From contig CAYGRZ010000014.1 in NCBI GenBank assembly GCA_964352425.1, positions 1 to 33,250 of the forward strand: DNA of 33,250 bases, written 5' to 3'. This document shows positions 7,501 to 12,535 of this stretch, piece by piece; position 1 is the stretch's first letter; the number at the start of each line of letters is the position of its first letter. A program made the translations under genes and the position numbers. This stretch comes from JAMWCX01 sp964352425 (GTDB taxonomy: Bacteria; Omnitrophota; Gorgyraeia; 2-01-FULL-45-10). Under the pieces are notes generated by a model, which saw only the letters and a program-made list of their open reading frames with translations, searched no databases and was not told the DNA's origin.

Positions 7501-7536
7501 TGCAAGTACCATGAATACGGAAAACAACTTCTTCAT
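4507..7536 (-). CDS. Autotransporter with PATR repeats and C-terminal beta-barrel
   Basis: This is a type V secretion (autotransporter) protein of about 1009 residues as scaffolded. It has a signal peptide (MKKLFSVFMVLAMACSLSAPAFA), then a glycine/threonine-rich passenger with passenger-associated repeats of the pattern TKAGxGTLTLSGANTYTG-T-T-AGTL; four copies are visible. The last ~275 residues, from SGLNIWAQGFGSY, form an autotransporter barrel ending in phenylalanine (ANVETSF), the signal read by BamA. The barrel would insert in the outer membrane and display the passenger. An ATG at 7536 with GGAAGG upstream is the start. The gene contains 100 N at 6795-6894, so passenger length and frame across the gap are not known. 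Near-identical DNA copies flank the gap. It lies 28 bases after the TPR gene and overlaps the hydrolase gene. Confidence 0.9.
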   Translation of the reverse strand: MKKLFSVFMVLAMACSLSAPAFAVDADWTGGSFPANADWSDATNWSGGAVPDNLAVFNAAAGAGGATINLGAGPVSLYDIIFDLPTCAAYTIGKAPAGTDLFTPTNGGGVVVNFGVVQTQTIQANVTLSTRGTLSNNGATDAFVLDCTGNVTGGAGAGTFTVNGTDAGNNTVSGIIADGGGALAVTKGQAGSWTLSGANTYTGKTSIQNGTLSVXXXXXXXXXXXXXXXXXXXXXXXXXXXXXXXXXXTTVTKAGTGTWTLSGANTYTGGTTLTAGALNIKNANALGTGAFMINSGTIDNASGGALTLAANNVQSWNGDFIFTGTDDLNLGTGVVTLGAAPTVTVGGNTLTSGGNIGGAFGLTKAGAGTLTLGGANTYTGATTVNAGTLQAGAATQAFGVGSAVTVAAPGTLDLGGFDETIGSLAGAGTVTNSGAAKTLTAGNATSTVFSGVIQDGAGATGFTKAGAGTLTLSGANTYTGATTVNAGTLKAASGSALGTGAGGVTNNATLDIGSTALNIGGTYTQAAGATLAVVVNGNSSGSIITTNAANIAAASNINVTVAGGYIPNNATFKIVDTGGLGIGAIPGTVSSGGSFITFSDSSSVNDLILTANSIGFSGAATNPNARTVGAVLDAVQNPSGDMLTVLTTLQNSSTSQVSASLNTFSPIADNSIPQVGKRTQDQFVSTVMSQLHPVDIQTTQQDEFGMRSFSGPSPVTGQTGISTGSESGASGLNIWAQGFGSYLRQDPEDFSNGYTATIWGSALGADVPISDNIRVGIAGGLAQEFIKSQVVSARTDVDSYQATVYGCYTKDDIFYINSAISFAYNMYDAFRKVNVVTIDRAATADFNGQQYLGYVEGGYTIQAFNNFRITPLASFEYLHVYTPGYTEDGAGALGLRVNSQDYDIAQTGLGCKVGYLILSKQLNLKILPELKFKWLYDWIGDNQQVTSAFSGGGSPFITTGFTPARSSYDFGAKLSIFTKYNLTLVLDYDLEIQNGFYGHYGYANVETSF
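6071..6151 (-). repeat. PATR repeat DNA copy A
   Basis: This ~81-base segment of the autotransporter gene is nearly identical to the copy at 6371-6451, exactly 300 bases away, with only scattered differences. The two encode the TKAGAGTLTLxGANTYTGATTVNAGTL repeats. Such similarity at the DNA level points to recent duplication or gene conversion and explains why the assembly failed nearby. Confidence 0.75.
6371..6451 (-). repeat. PATR repeat DNA copy B
   Basis: Partner of the copy at 6071-6151 at a 300-base spacing. Two further, more divergent copies flank the assembly gap around 6721-6785 and 6920-6985, sharing the word tgttggcgccggagagcgtc. Confidence 0.75.
6795..6894. other. Assembly gap of 100 N
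   Basis: Exactly 100 N occur inside the repeat-rich passenger of the autotransporter. One hundred is the standard placeholder for an unknown gap length, so the true sequence may be shorter or much longer. The reading frame on both sides is compatible with one gene, but this is not proof, because 100 is not a multiple of three. Confidence 0.98.
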
Positions 7537-7564
7537 TGATCGCCTTCCTTCTGACACTCTTATT

Positions 7565-8965
7565 TTAACCCGCTCTTCCCGAAGCTTTCTTCAGGGCCTC
7601 AAGGAATTTGATCGTCATCTTTGATCCGAATGATTCTGTTTTATGCACGTCTGCCCAGGCCTTATCGTATTCCCGTTTTAAATAATAAGCGATTGCGCGA
7701 TTATTATAAGCTTCGGCATAGTCGGGCTTAAGTTCGACGGCCTTTGTGTAATCTGAGACGGCCTTGCTATAGTCAGCTTTATACTGATACGCGACGCCTC
7801 GATTGTAATAGATAGCGGCATAAGCAGGATTATGTTCGATGGCTTTCGTAAAATCTAAGATGGCCTCTTCATAGTCGGCGTTTGCGCCATAAACCTTGCC
7901 GCGGTTATAGTAGGCTGCGGCATAGTCGGGCTTAAGCTTGATGGCCTTTGTGTAATCTGAGACGGCCTGGCCATAGTCGGCGTCATATTGATGGGCGATC
8001 CCCCGGTTATTGTAGGCTTCGGCATAGTCGGGCTTAAGTTCGATGGCCCTGGTGTAGTCTGCAATGGCTTTATAATATTCGGTTTTGTCTTTATCGCGGT
8101 CTGCCGTATATTGATGGGCGATCCCCCGGTTATTGTAGGCTTCGGCATAGTCGGGCTTAAGCTCGATGGCCCTGGTGTAATCCGAGATGGCCTGGTCATA
8201 GTCGGCCTTGTATTGATAGGCAAACCCTCTGTTATTATAGGCTTCGGCATAGTCGGGCTTAAGCTCGATGGCCCTGGCGTAATCCGCAATGGCCTGGGCA
8301 TAGTTACCTTTGTATTGATATGCAAGCCCCTCAGTGTAATAGGCTACGGGATCGTCGGGATTCGTTTTTGGGGTCCCGGCAGCATTTGAGACGGCCTGTT
8401 CATGGTTGGCTGTGCCGCCATAAGAGTTTTCGCGGTTGGGGCGGATTGCGGCACGGCCGGATTCGACCGCAATGGCCCTGGTGCGGGATAAGATAGCCTG
8501 GTCATAGCTGGCTTTGCAATAATAAATGGCCCCTTTTGCGGTGTAGATCGTGACATAGTCGGGGCCGGGTTCGGCATGCGCCGTGTAATCTGACAGATCC
8601 TGGTCGAAAGCGCCTTTGCTCTCATAAGCGCACCACCGGTTTATGCGGGCAATAGTATAATCAGGGCTGAGCTCGATCGCCTTGGTGTAATCTGATATGG
8701 CTTGATCATATTTTGCTGTGTAGTTGTACACAACCCCTCGATTATTGTAGGCTTCCGCATAGTCGGATTTAAGTTCGATGGCCTTGGTAAAGCAGGAGAT
8801 AGCCTCGTTATAATTACCCTGCTCTATATGTCCTACCCCTTTATTAAACGCTTCTTTAGCAAATGCATCTGCGGATTCTTGCGCAATAGCATTATCAAAA
8901 ATGAATAATGCCGCAAATAATATAAAAATGCTCATCCTTCTTAAAGCTCTTTGATCAATACCCAT
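7565..8965 (-). CDS. Secreted tetratricopeptide-repeat protein
   Basis: This 466-residue protein has a cleavable signal peptide (hydrophobic SIFILFAALFIFDNAIA, cut before QES, about residue 28) followed by about a dozen TPR units of 34 residues with the consensus YNNRGxAYQYKADYDQAISDYTKAIELKPDYAEA. The repeats at the start and in the second half are very regular, also at the DNA level; the units at about residues 95-205 are strongly decayed (for example GPDYVTIYTAKGAIYYCKAS). One unit holds an insertion (DRDKDKTEYY). TPR superhelices bind proteins, so a periplasmic scaffold or partner for the autotransporter encoded next is plausible but is inference. AGGA eight bases before the ATG at 8965 supports the start. 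It is the first gene of the operon. Confidence 0.9.
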   Translation of the reverse strand: MGIDQRALRRMSIFILFAALFIFDNAIAQESADAFAKEAFNKGVGHIEQGNYNEAISCFTKAIELKSDYAEAYNNRGVVYNYTAKYDQAISDYTKAIELSPDYTIARINRWCAYESKGAFDQDLSDYTAHAEPGPDYVTIYTAKGAIYYCKASYDQAILSRTRAIAVESGRAAIRPNRENSYGGTANHEQAVSNAAGTPKTNPDDPVAYYTEGLAYQYKGNYAQAIADYARAIELKPDYAEAYNNRGFAYQYKADYDQAISDYTRAIELKPDYAEAYNNRGIAHQYTADRDKDKTEYYKAIADYTRAIELKPDYAEAYNNRGIAHQYDADYGQAVSDYTKAIKLKPDYAAAYYNRGKVYGANADYEEAILDFTKAIEHNPAYAAIYYNRGVAYQYKADYSKAVSDYTKAVELKPDYAEAYNNRAIAYYLKREYDKAWADVHKTESFGSKMTIKFLEALKKASGRAG

Positions 8966-9017
8966 GCTTATTTTCCTTTAACACATCACATATATCAGGC
9001 AAAAATTACTTGCGACA

Positions 9018-9045
9018 AGTATAGCATGATGTTAGATAATATCAA
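9018..9045 (-). promoter_or_regulatory. Promoter of the TPR-autotransporter-hydrolase operon
   Basis: On the minus strand TTGATA (9040-9045) and TATACT (9018-9023) are 16 bases apart, a good sigma-70-type promoter 53 bases before the TPR start codon. No other promoter is seen between the three genes. Confidence 0.65.
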
Positions 9046-9096
9046 TAGCCAGCATGTAATATTTATACTGTTCCATACAAACAAGCGGGAAATCAT

Positions 9097-9133
9097 AGAA
9101 AAAGCCCTCGTCAGTGAATTCTAACGAGGGCTT
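9097..9133 (-). terminator. Rho-independent terminator (distal, after the tRNA-Lys 3'-end repeat)
   Basis: A perfect 10-bp stem, AAGCCCTCGT with ACGAGGGCTT (9102-9111 and 9124-9133), is followed on the minus strand by a run of T (TTTTTC). Its stem core (GCCCTC/GAGGGC) is shared with the terminator directly after tRNA-Lys at 9393-9445, which suggests a duplicated unit. Confidence 0.8.
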
Positions 9134-9170
9134 CGATGTTATCTACCTATCTGTTTCTAGGTAGAATGTA

Positions 9171-9233
9171 TGGTGAGCCGCGCTGGACTCTCACGTCGAT
9201 TTTGCCTCACTGCGACCAATGAGCTATCACCCG
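9171..9233 (-). pseudogene. tRNA-Lys-derived relic or 3'-end repeat
   Basis: Bases 9171-9190 are identical to the 3' 20 bases of the tRNA-Lys gene (9445-9464), CCA included. Further upstream on the minus strand the sequence reads TAGCTCAT-TGGT, like the D arm of the same tRNA (TAGCTCATCTGGT), so the unit may be a decayed and shortened tRNA of about 63 bases. It has no anticodon stem or paired acceptor stem and would not work as a tRNA. Confidence 0.5.
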
Positions 9234-9258
9234 GTAAGTCTTGTTCGGCAAAATCTCC

Positions 9259-9289
9259 TTAAGGAAAAACCCTGATGGTTTTTCCTTAA
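9259..9289. repeat. TTAAGGAAAAACC inverted repeat
   Basis: Perfect 13-bp arms (9259-9271 and 9277-9289) with a 5-base loop. Its outer part, TAAGGAAAAA, is the same as in the palindrome at 9329-9356, so the two form a pair of related hairpins about 40 bases apart, as in bipartite REP elements. Confidence 0.6.
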
Positions 9290-9328
9290 TATTCCATTTC
9301 CTTACGCAGGGATGCTCTCGTGCGCCGA

Positions 9329-9356
9329 TAAGGAAAAAACTATAGTTTTTTCCTTA
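9329..9356. repeat. 28-base perfect palindrome
   Basis: TAAGGAAAAAACTA is followed directly by its complement TAGTTTTTTCCTTA with no loop. The palindrome could form a cruciform or an RNA hairpin with a U-rich strand. Confidence 0.65.
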
Positions 9357-9392
9357 AGATCCTTTTTCAGGTTCTCGTCACACGAGCTTAAC

Positions 9393-9445
9393 AAAAATTA
9401 AAAAGCCCTCAGACTTGACCACTATCTGAGGGCTTTTTAATTTTT
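9393..9445 (-). terminator. Terminator directly after tRNA-Lys
   Basis: Twenty-one-base perfect arms (9393-9413 and 9425-9445) with an 11-base loop; the stem is GCCCTCAGA/TCTGAGGGC extended by A-rich and T-rich flanks. On the minus strand it begins at the last bases of the tRNA CCA end and ends in TTTTTAATTTTT, so it terminates the tRNA transcript. Because the arms are symmetric it may also act on the plus strand. Confidence 0.85.
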
Positions 9446-9520
9446 GGTGAGCCGCGCTGGACTCGAACCAGCCACAACCACATTAAAAGTGTGGTGCTCT
9501 ACCAGATGAGCTAGCGGCCC
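9445..9520 (-). tRNA. tRNA-Lys (anticodon TTT)
   Basis: A complete 76-base cloverleaf. The acceptor stem GGGCCGC pairs with GCGGCTC (one G-T wobble), followed by A73 and an encoded CCA. The D arm TAGCTCATCTGGTAGAGC, the anticodon stem CCACA/TGTGG with loop CTTTTAA (anticodon TTT), and the T arm CTGGTTCGAGTCCAG are all intact. It lies downstream of frr on the same strand, separated by a nested palindrome, and is followed by a strong terminator. Confidence 0.97.
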
Positions 9521-9616
9521 TACTACGCAATCTATGAGCAGACTACACGGTGCTTCGTAGGGCAAGCCCTACGAAGCCATGAGTTATATCATAGCGGCGT
9601 AGTACGGGCAAGCCCG
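9521..9616. repeat. Nested palindrome between frr and tRNA-Lys
   Basis: Three stems nest here: TACTACGC/GCGTAGTA (9521-9528 and 9597-9604), CTATGA/TCATAG (9532-9537 and 9589-9594), and a 12-bp inner hairpin GCTTCGTAGGGC/GCCCTACGAAGC (9552-9563 and 9566-9577). A second small hairpin CGGGC-AA-GCCCG lies at 9605-9616. There is no T tract, so it is more likely a repeat element or RNA-processing site than a terminator. Confidence 0.65.
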
Positions 9617-9635
9617 CCCTAAGCACCTGATCTTT

Positions 9636-10193
9636 TTACCCTTGTATCTCTTTCTCTTTCGCTGCGAGGGCGGTGTCGATCTCTTTGATGTATTTATCGG
9701 TAAGCTTCTGGATATCTTCCTGGGCCTTGAACTTGTCGTCCTCGGTGACGGCCTTGTCCTTCTCGAGCTTCCGTATGCTCTCGATCGACGCGTGGCGGGC
9801 GGTCCTTATCGAAATGTGGCCTTCTTCGGCTATCTTCTTCGCCACCTTGTCGAGCTCGGCCCTTCTCTCCTGCGTCAGCGGCGGCATCGACAGCCTGATG
9901 ACCTTACCGTCATTCGTGGGGGTTATCCCTATATCCGACTTCATAATCGACTTCTCTATCTCAGCGAGGACGCCCTTGTCCCACGGCTGGATGACGATCA
10001 GCCGCGCGTCCGGCGTCGTGACGGCCGCGACCTGCTTCAGCGGCGTGGGCGTTCCGTAGTAATCGACCTTGACGCCCTCGACAAGCGCCGTCGACGCCCG
10101 GCCCGTCCTGATGGCGGAGAATTCCCTCTGTGTGGCTTCCACCGTCTTCTTCATCTTCGCCTCTGTCTCGTGCAATAGCTCTTTAACGGTCAT
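9636..10193 (-). CDS. frr: Ribosome recycling factor
   Basis: This is a standard-length RRF of 185 residues. Together with EF-G it splits the ribosome from mRNA after termination. The hallmark IRTGRAS segment (near residues 28-34), the VDYYGTPTPLKQVA segment and the C-terminal helix with KDKAVTEDDKFKAQEDIQKLTDKY are intact. The protein would fold as the tRNA-like two-domain L shape. The ATG at 10193 is preceded by AAGGGG, within the end of pyrH, and lies six bases after the pyrH stop, so the two genes are translationally linked. It is the last protein gene in the rpsB-tsf-pyrH-frr operon, the order found in most bacteria. Nothing unusual in the protein. Confidence 0.98.
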   Translation of the reverse strand: MTVKELLHETEAKMKKTVEATQREFSAIRTGRASTALVEGVKVDYYGTPTPLKQVAAVTTPDARLIVIQPWDKGVLAEIEKSIMKSDIGITPTNDGKVIRLSMPPLTQERRAELDKVAKKIAEEGHISIRTARHASIESIRKLEKDKAVTEDDKFKAQEDIQKLTDKYIKEIDTALAAKEKEIQG

Positions 10194-10199
10194 ACTCGC

Positions 10200-10916
10200 T
10201 TACCCCTTTACTATGGTCCCTATCTTTTCACCCATTATGACTCTCTTTATATTCCCCTGCTTAAAGAGATCAAACACTATTATAGGAAGGCGATTGTCCA
10301 TGCAGAGGCTCGTCGCGGTCGCGTCCATTACCTTAAGCCCCTTTTTCAGGACGTCGATATACCGTAATGCCTCGAATCGTTTCGCGTTCTTATATTTTAC
10401 GGGATCGGAGGAGTAGACGCCGTCGACCTTTGTCGCCTTGAGGATGACGTCCGCGCCTATCTCGATCGCGCGCAGCGCCGCGGTCGTGTCGGTCGTGAAG
10501 TAGGGGTTGCCGGTCCCGCCGACGAATATGACGACGCGGCCCTTCTCGAGGTGTCTCGTGGCGCGGCGCTTGATAAACGGTTCGGCGAGCTGTTGCATCT
10601 GGATCGCGGTCTGGACCCTGGTGAAGACGCCGTTCTTCTCGAGCGCGTCCTGCAGGGCAAGCCCGTTAATGACCGTGGCGAGCATGCCCATGTAATCGGC
10701 GCTCACCCGGTCGATGCCTTTCGCGGAGCCGGTCGCGCCCCTGAAGATGTTGCCGCCGCCGATCACTATCGAGACCTGGACGCCGAGGGCGCGTATCTCT
10801 TTTATCTGCCTGGCGATCGAGTTCGTAACGTCATAATCGATGCCGTAGCCCAGGCGGCCCTGCAATGCCTCGCCGCTGATCTTCAGGACTATTCTTTTAA
10901 AAACCGGTTTCGCCAT
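10200..10916 (-). CDS. pyrH: UMP kinase
   Basis: This 238-residue amino-acid-kinase-fold enzyme phosphorylates UMP to UDP with ATP, feeding pyrimidine nucleotides and UDP-sugars. The N-terminal RIVLKISGEALQG, the nucleotide loop VSIVIGGGNIFRG, the FVGGTGNPYFTTDTTAALRA segment and the DATATSLCMDNRLPIIVFDL segment are all diagnostic for bacterial PyrH. The usual bacterial form is a hexamer regulated by GTP and UTP. The ATG at 10916 has no strong Shine-Dalgarno; the 35-base gap after tsf is filled by a heptamer-like repeat (10923-10954). It sits between tsf and frr in the conserved operon. Confidence 0.98.
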   Translation of the reverse strand: MAKPVFKRIVLKISGEALQGRLGYGIDYDVTNSIARQIKEIRALGVQVSIVIGGGNIFRGATGSAKGIDRVSADYMGMLATVINGLALQDALEKNGVFTRVQTAIQMQQLAEPFIKRRATRHLEKGRVVIFVGGTGNPYFTTDTTAALRAIEIGADVILKATKVDGVYSSDPVKYKNAKRFEALRYIDVLKKGLKVMDATATSLCMDNRLPIIVFDLFKQGNIKRVIMGEKIGTIVKG

Positions 10917-10922
10917 TTTTTT

Positions 10923-10954
10923 ACTGTGGACTGTCGACTGTTGACTATGAACTA
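10923..10954. repeat. Heptamer-period repeat between tsf and pyrH
   Basis: The junction reads as degenerate 7-base units, actgtgg-actgtcg-actgttg-actatga-acta, and runs into the tsf stop codon. Similar 7-base-period sequence occurs at 11563-11588, 22099-22126 and 27084-27144. Confidence 0.55.
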
Positions 10955-11539
10955 CTTGATATCTTCTCCTACCTGGAATCTCACAAACCTGCGGACAAGG
11001 ATGTTCTCACCGATCTTGGCGACCATCGACGTCAGGATGTCCCTGATCTTCATGCCCGTGTCCTTGATGAACGGCTGCTCCAAGAGGCATGCGTCCTCGT
11101 AGAACTTCGCCAGCTTCCCTTCGACGATCTTGTCGATCGCGGCGGCGGGCTTGCCCGACAGCTGCGCCTTGATGATCTCGGTCTCTTTCTTGACGGCCTC
11201 GGCCGGGACGTCCTCTTTCCTGACATAGATGGGGTTCGACGCCGCGATCTGCATGGCCACGTCCTTCACGAACTGCTTGAAGTCATCGTTGCGGGCAACG
11301 AAATCGGATTCGCAGTTCACCTCGACCAGCACGCCGATCTTGCCGCCCATGTGTATGTAGCTTTCGATCTTGCCTTCCTTGGCCGCCCTGCCGCCCTTCT
11401 TCGAGGCCAGCGCGACGCCCTGCTTCCTCAGTACCTCAATGGCCTTGTCAACATCGCCGCCCGATTCCTGCAGCGCTTTCTGGCAGGCAACGATACCGGC
11501 GCTCGTTTTTTCACGTAATTTTTTAATGGCATCTGTCAT
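10952..11539 (-). CDS. tsf: Elongation factor Ts, short form
   Basis: EF-Ts exchanges GDP for GTP on EF-Tu. This 195-residue protein has the N-terminal UBA-like domain (TDAIKKLREKTSAGIVACQKALQESGGDVDKAIEVLRKQG) and the EF-Tu-contacting motif as CESDFVARNDDFK near residues 80-92. E. coli EF-Ts is about 283 residues; this one carries only one core subdomain, like the short EF-Ts known from Thermus, which works as a dimer. The sequence ends cleanly (FVRFQVGEDIK), so this is a natural short form and not a truncation. GAGGTAGGAAA precedes the ATG at 11539. It lies between rpsB and pyrH. Confidence 0.97.
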   Translation of the reverse strand: MTDAIKKLREKTSAGIVACQKALQESGGDVDKAIEVLRKQGVALASKKGGRAAKEGKIESYIHMGGKIGVLVEVNCESDFVARNDDFKQFVKDVAMQIAASNPIYVRKEDVPAEAVKKETEIIKAQLSGKPAAAIDKIVEGKLAKFYEDACLLEQPFIKDTGMKIRDILTSMVAKIGENILVRRFVRFQVGEDIK

Positions 11540-11562
11540 GATTTCCTACCTCTTTCTCATAG

Positions 11563-11588
11563 TTCGTGACTCGTGGCTTGTTGTTCGC
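11563..11588. repeat. Heptamer-like repeat between rpsB and tsf
   Basis: The 50-base junction contains ttcgtga-ctcgtgg-cttgttg-ttcgcct, four degenerate 7-base units, of the same style as the tsf/pyrH junction. Confidence 0.4.
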
Positions 11589-11589
11589 C

Positions 11590-12456
11590 TTATTTCATCT
11601 TCTTCCGTTTTTTGATCGGGACGTCCTTCGGTTTTTCTTCGTCTTCCTTGAGTTTGAGGTCCCCTTCCACGAGCTCTTCGATCTTCTCATCAACGACCGT
11701 CACGCTCTCGCCTTCGGCTTCGGCAGCGGCCGCGGCGGCTTCTTCCCTGGCCTTGACCACGCCCGCCTTGAACGCTTCCTTGCCCTCGAGCACGCTGTCG
11801 GCGATCAGGCCCGTCACCAGCTTTATCGCCCGTATCGCATCGTCGTTGCCCGGAATGACATAGCCGATCTTGTCGGGATCGGAGTTCGTATCGACCAGCG
11901 CGACGACCGGTATGCCGAGCGTCTTGGCTTCCTTTACGGCTATATCCTCTTTCTTGGCGTCCACCACGAACATCGCCTTCGGGAGCTTGTCCATCGAGCG
12001 GATGCCTTCCAGGTTCTTGTTCAGCTTGAACAGCTCCTTGTTGAGTTTCGACACCTCTTTCTTGGCGAGCTTCGCCATCGTGCCGTCCTCTTTCATCCGC
12101 TCGATATCCAGGAGCCTCTTTATGCTTTTCTTGATCGTCTGGTAGTTGGTGAGCATGCCGCCGAGCCACCGCTGGTTGACATAGAACATCCCGCACTTCG
12201 ATGCCTCTTCCTTGATGATCTCCTGCGCCTGCTTCTTCGTACCGACAAACAGTATATAACTGCCGCTCGCGGCGAGGGTCTTGAGATAATCGCACGCCTT
12301 AAGCAGCGCATCCTGCGTCTTAGAGAGGTCTATGATATAGATCCCGTTCTTTTCGCCGAAGATGTACTTCTTCATCTTGGGATTCCAGCGCTTCGTCTCA
12401 TGCCCAAAATGCACCCCTGCTTCCAATAAGCTTTTCATCAGTGTAGATTCGACCAT
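11590..12456 (-). CDS. rpsB: Ribosomal protein S2
   Basis: S2 is a late-binding protein of the 30S subunit. The 288-residue product begins with the classic MKSLLEAGVHFGHETKRWNPKMKKYIFGEKNGIYIIDL segment, and includes ILFVGTKKQAQEII, the QRWLGGMLTNYQTIKKSI motif and PVVALVDTNSDP, all diagnostic for S2. The C-terminal 50 residues are a charged extension (EEAAAAAAEAEGESVTVVDEKIEELVEGDL, ending in KPKDVPIKKRKKMK) that is longer than in E. coli S2. The ATG at 12456 is used, with GGAGG about 14 bases upstream; an internal ATG at 12438 is the alternative. A sigma-70-type promoter lies at 12502-12530. It heads the rpsB-tsf-pyrH-frr operon. Confidence 0.98.
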   Translation of the reverse strand: MVESTLMKSLLEAGVHFGHETKRWNPKMKKYIFGEKNGIYIIDLSKTQDALLKACDYLKTLAASGSYILFVGTKKQAQEIIKEEASKCGMFYVNQRWLGGMLTNYQTIKKSIKRLLDIERMKEDGTMAKLAKKEVSKLNKELFKLNKNLEGIRSMDKLPKAMFVVDAKKEDIAVKEAKTLGIPVVALVDTNSDPDKIGYVIPGNDDAIRAIKLVTGLIADSVLEGKEAFKAGVVKAREEAAAAAAEAEGESVTVVDEKIEELVEGDLKLKEDEEKPKDVPIKKRKKMK

Positions 12457-12501
12457 ACTATTATCTTTTAACCCTCCTTTTCACCCTTTTTAGGTTCTGA
12501 T

Positions 12502-12530
12502 ATTATAGTGGTAAATCTCCCTTTTTTCAA
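12502..12530 (-). promoter_or_regulatory. Promoter of rpsB-tsf-pyrH-frr
   Basis: On the minus strand TTGAAA (12525-12530) and a perfect TATAAT (12502-12507) are separated by 17 bases. It lies in the short msbA-rpsB gap, so the ribosomal operon can be transcribed independently of msbA. Confidence 0.75.
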
Positions 12531-12535
12531 CATAT

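Larger units (their letters stand above)
9134..9392 (-). ncRNA. Candidate structured transcript between two terminators
   Basis: This stretch has no plausible ORF but many strong stems: a 28-base perfect palindrome at 9329-9356, a 13-bp hairpin at 9259-9271/9277-9289 with the same TTAAGGAAAAA arm, a 9-bp pairing GATTTTGCC/GGCAAAATC (9198-9206/9247-9255), and an 8-bp hairpin TCTACCTA/TAGGTAGA (9142-9149/9158-9165). It contains a copy of the tRNA-Lys 3' end and finishes at a terminator. It could be an RNA made by read-through from the tRNA, or just a repeat array. No known RNA family is recognised. Confidence 0.35.

Noticed and set aside
7537..7557. GTG start 21 bases upstream for the autotransporter
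   Set aside because: The ATG at 7536 has a Shine-Dalgarno and gives a normal signal peptide; the GTG extension includes the Shine-Dalgarno itself.
7565..8965. Regular DNA repeats that could be mistaken for a CRISPR array
   Set aside because: The spacing is about 102 bases and in frame with TPR units of 34 residues; there are no unique spacers of CRISPR length and no cas genes.
9134..9392. tmRNA, 6S RNA or RNase P RNA in the hairpin-rich gap
   Set aside because: None of the known signature words (tag-peptide frame with a T-arm-like end of tmRNA, or conserved RNase P core) could be seen.
11566..12429. 287-codon plus-strand frame opposite rpsB
   Set aside because: Shadow frame; rpsB is clear on the other strand with promoter and start.
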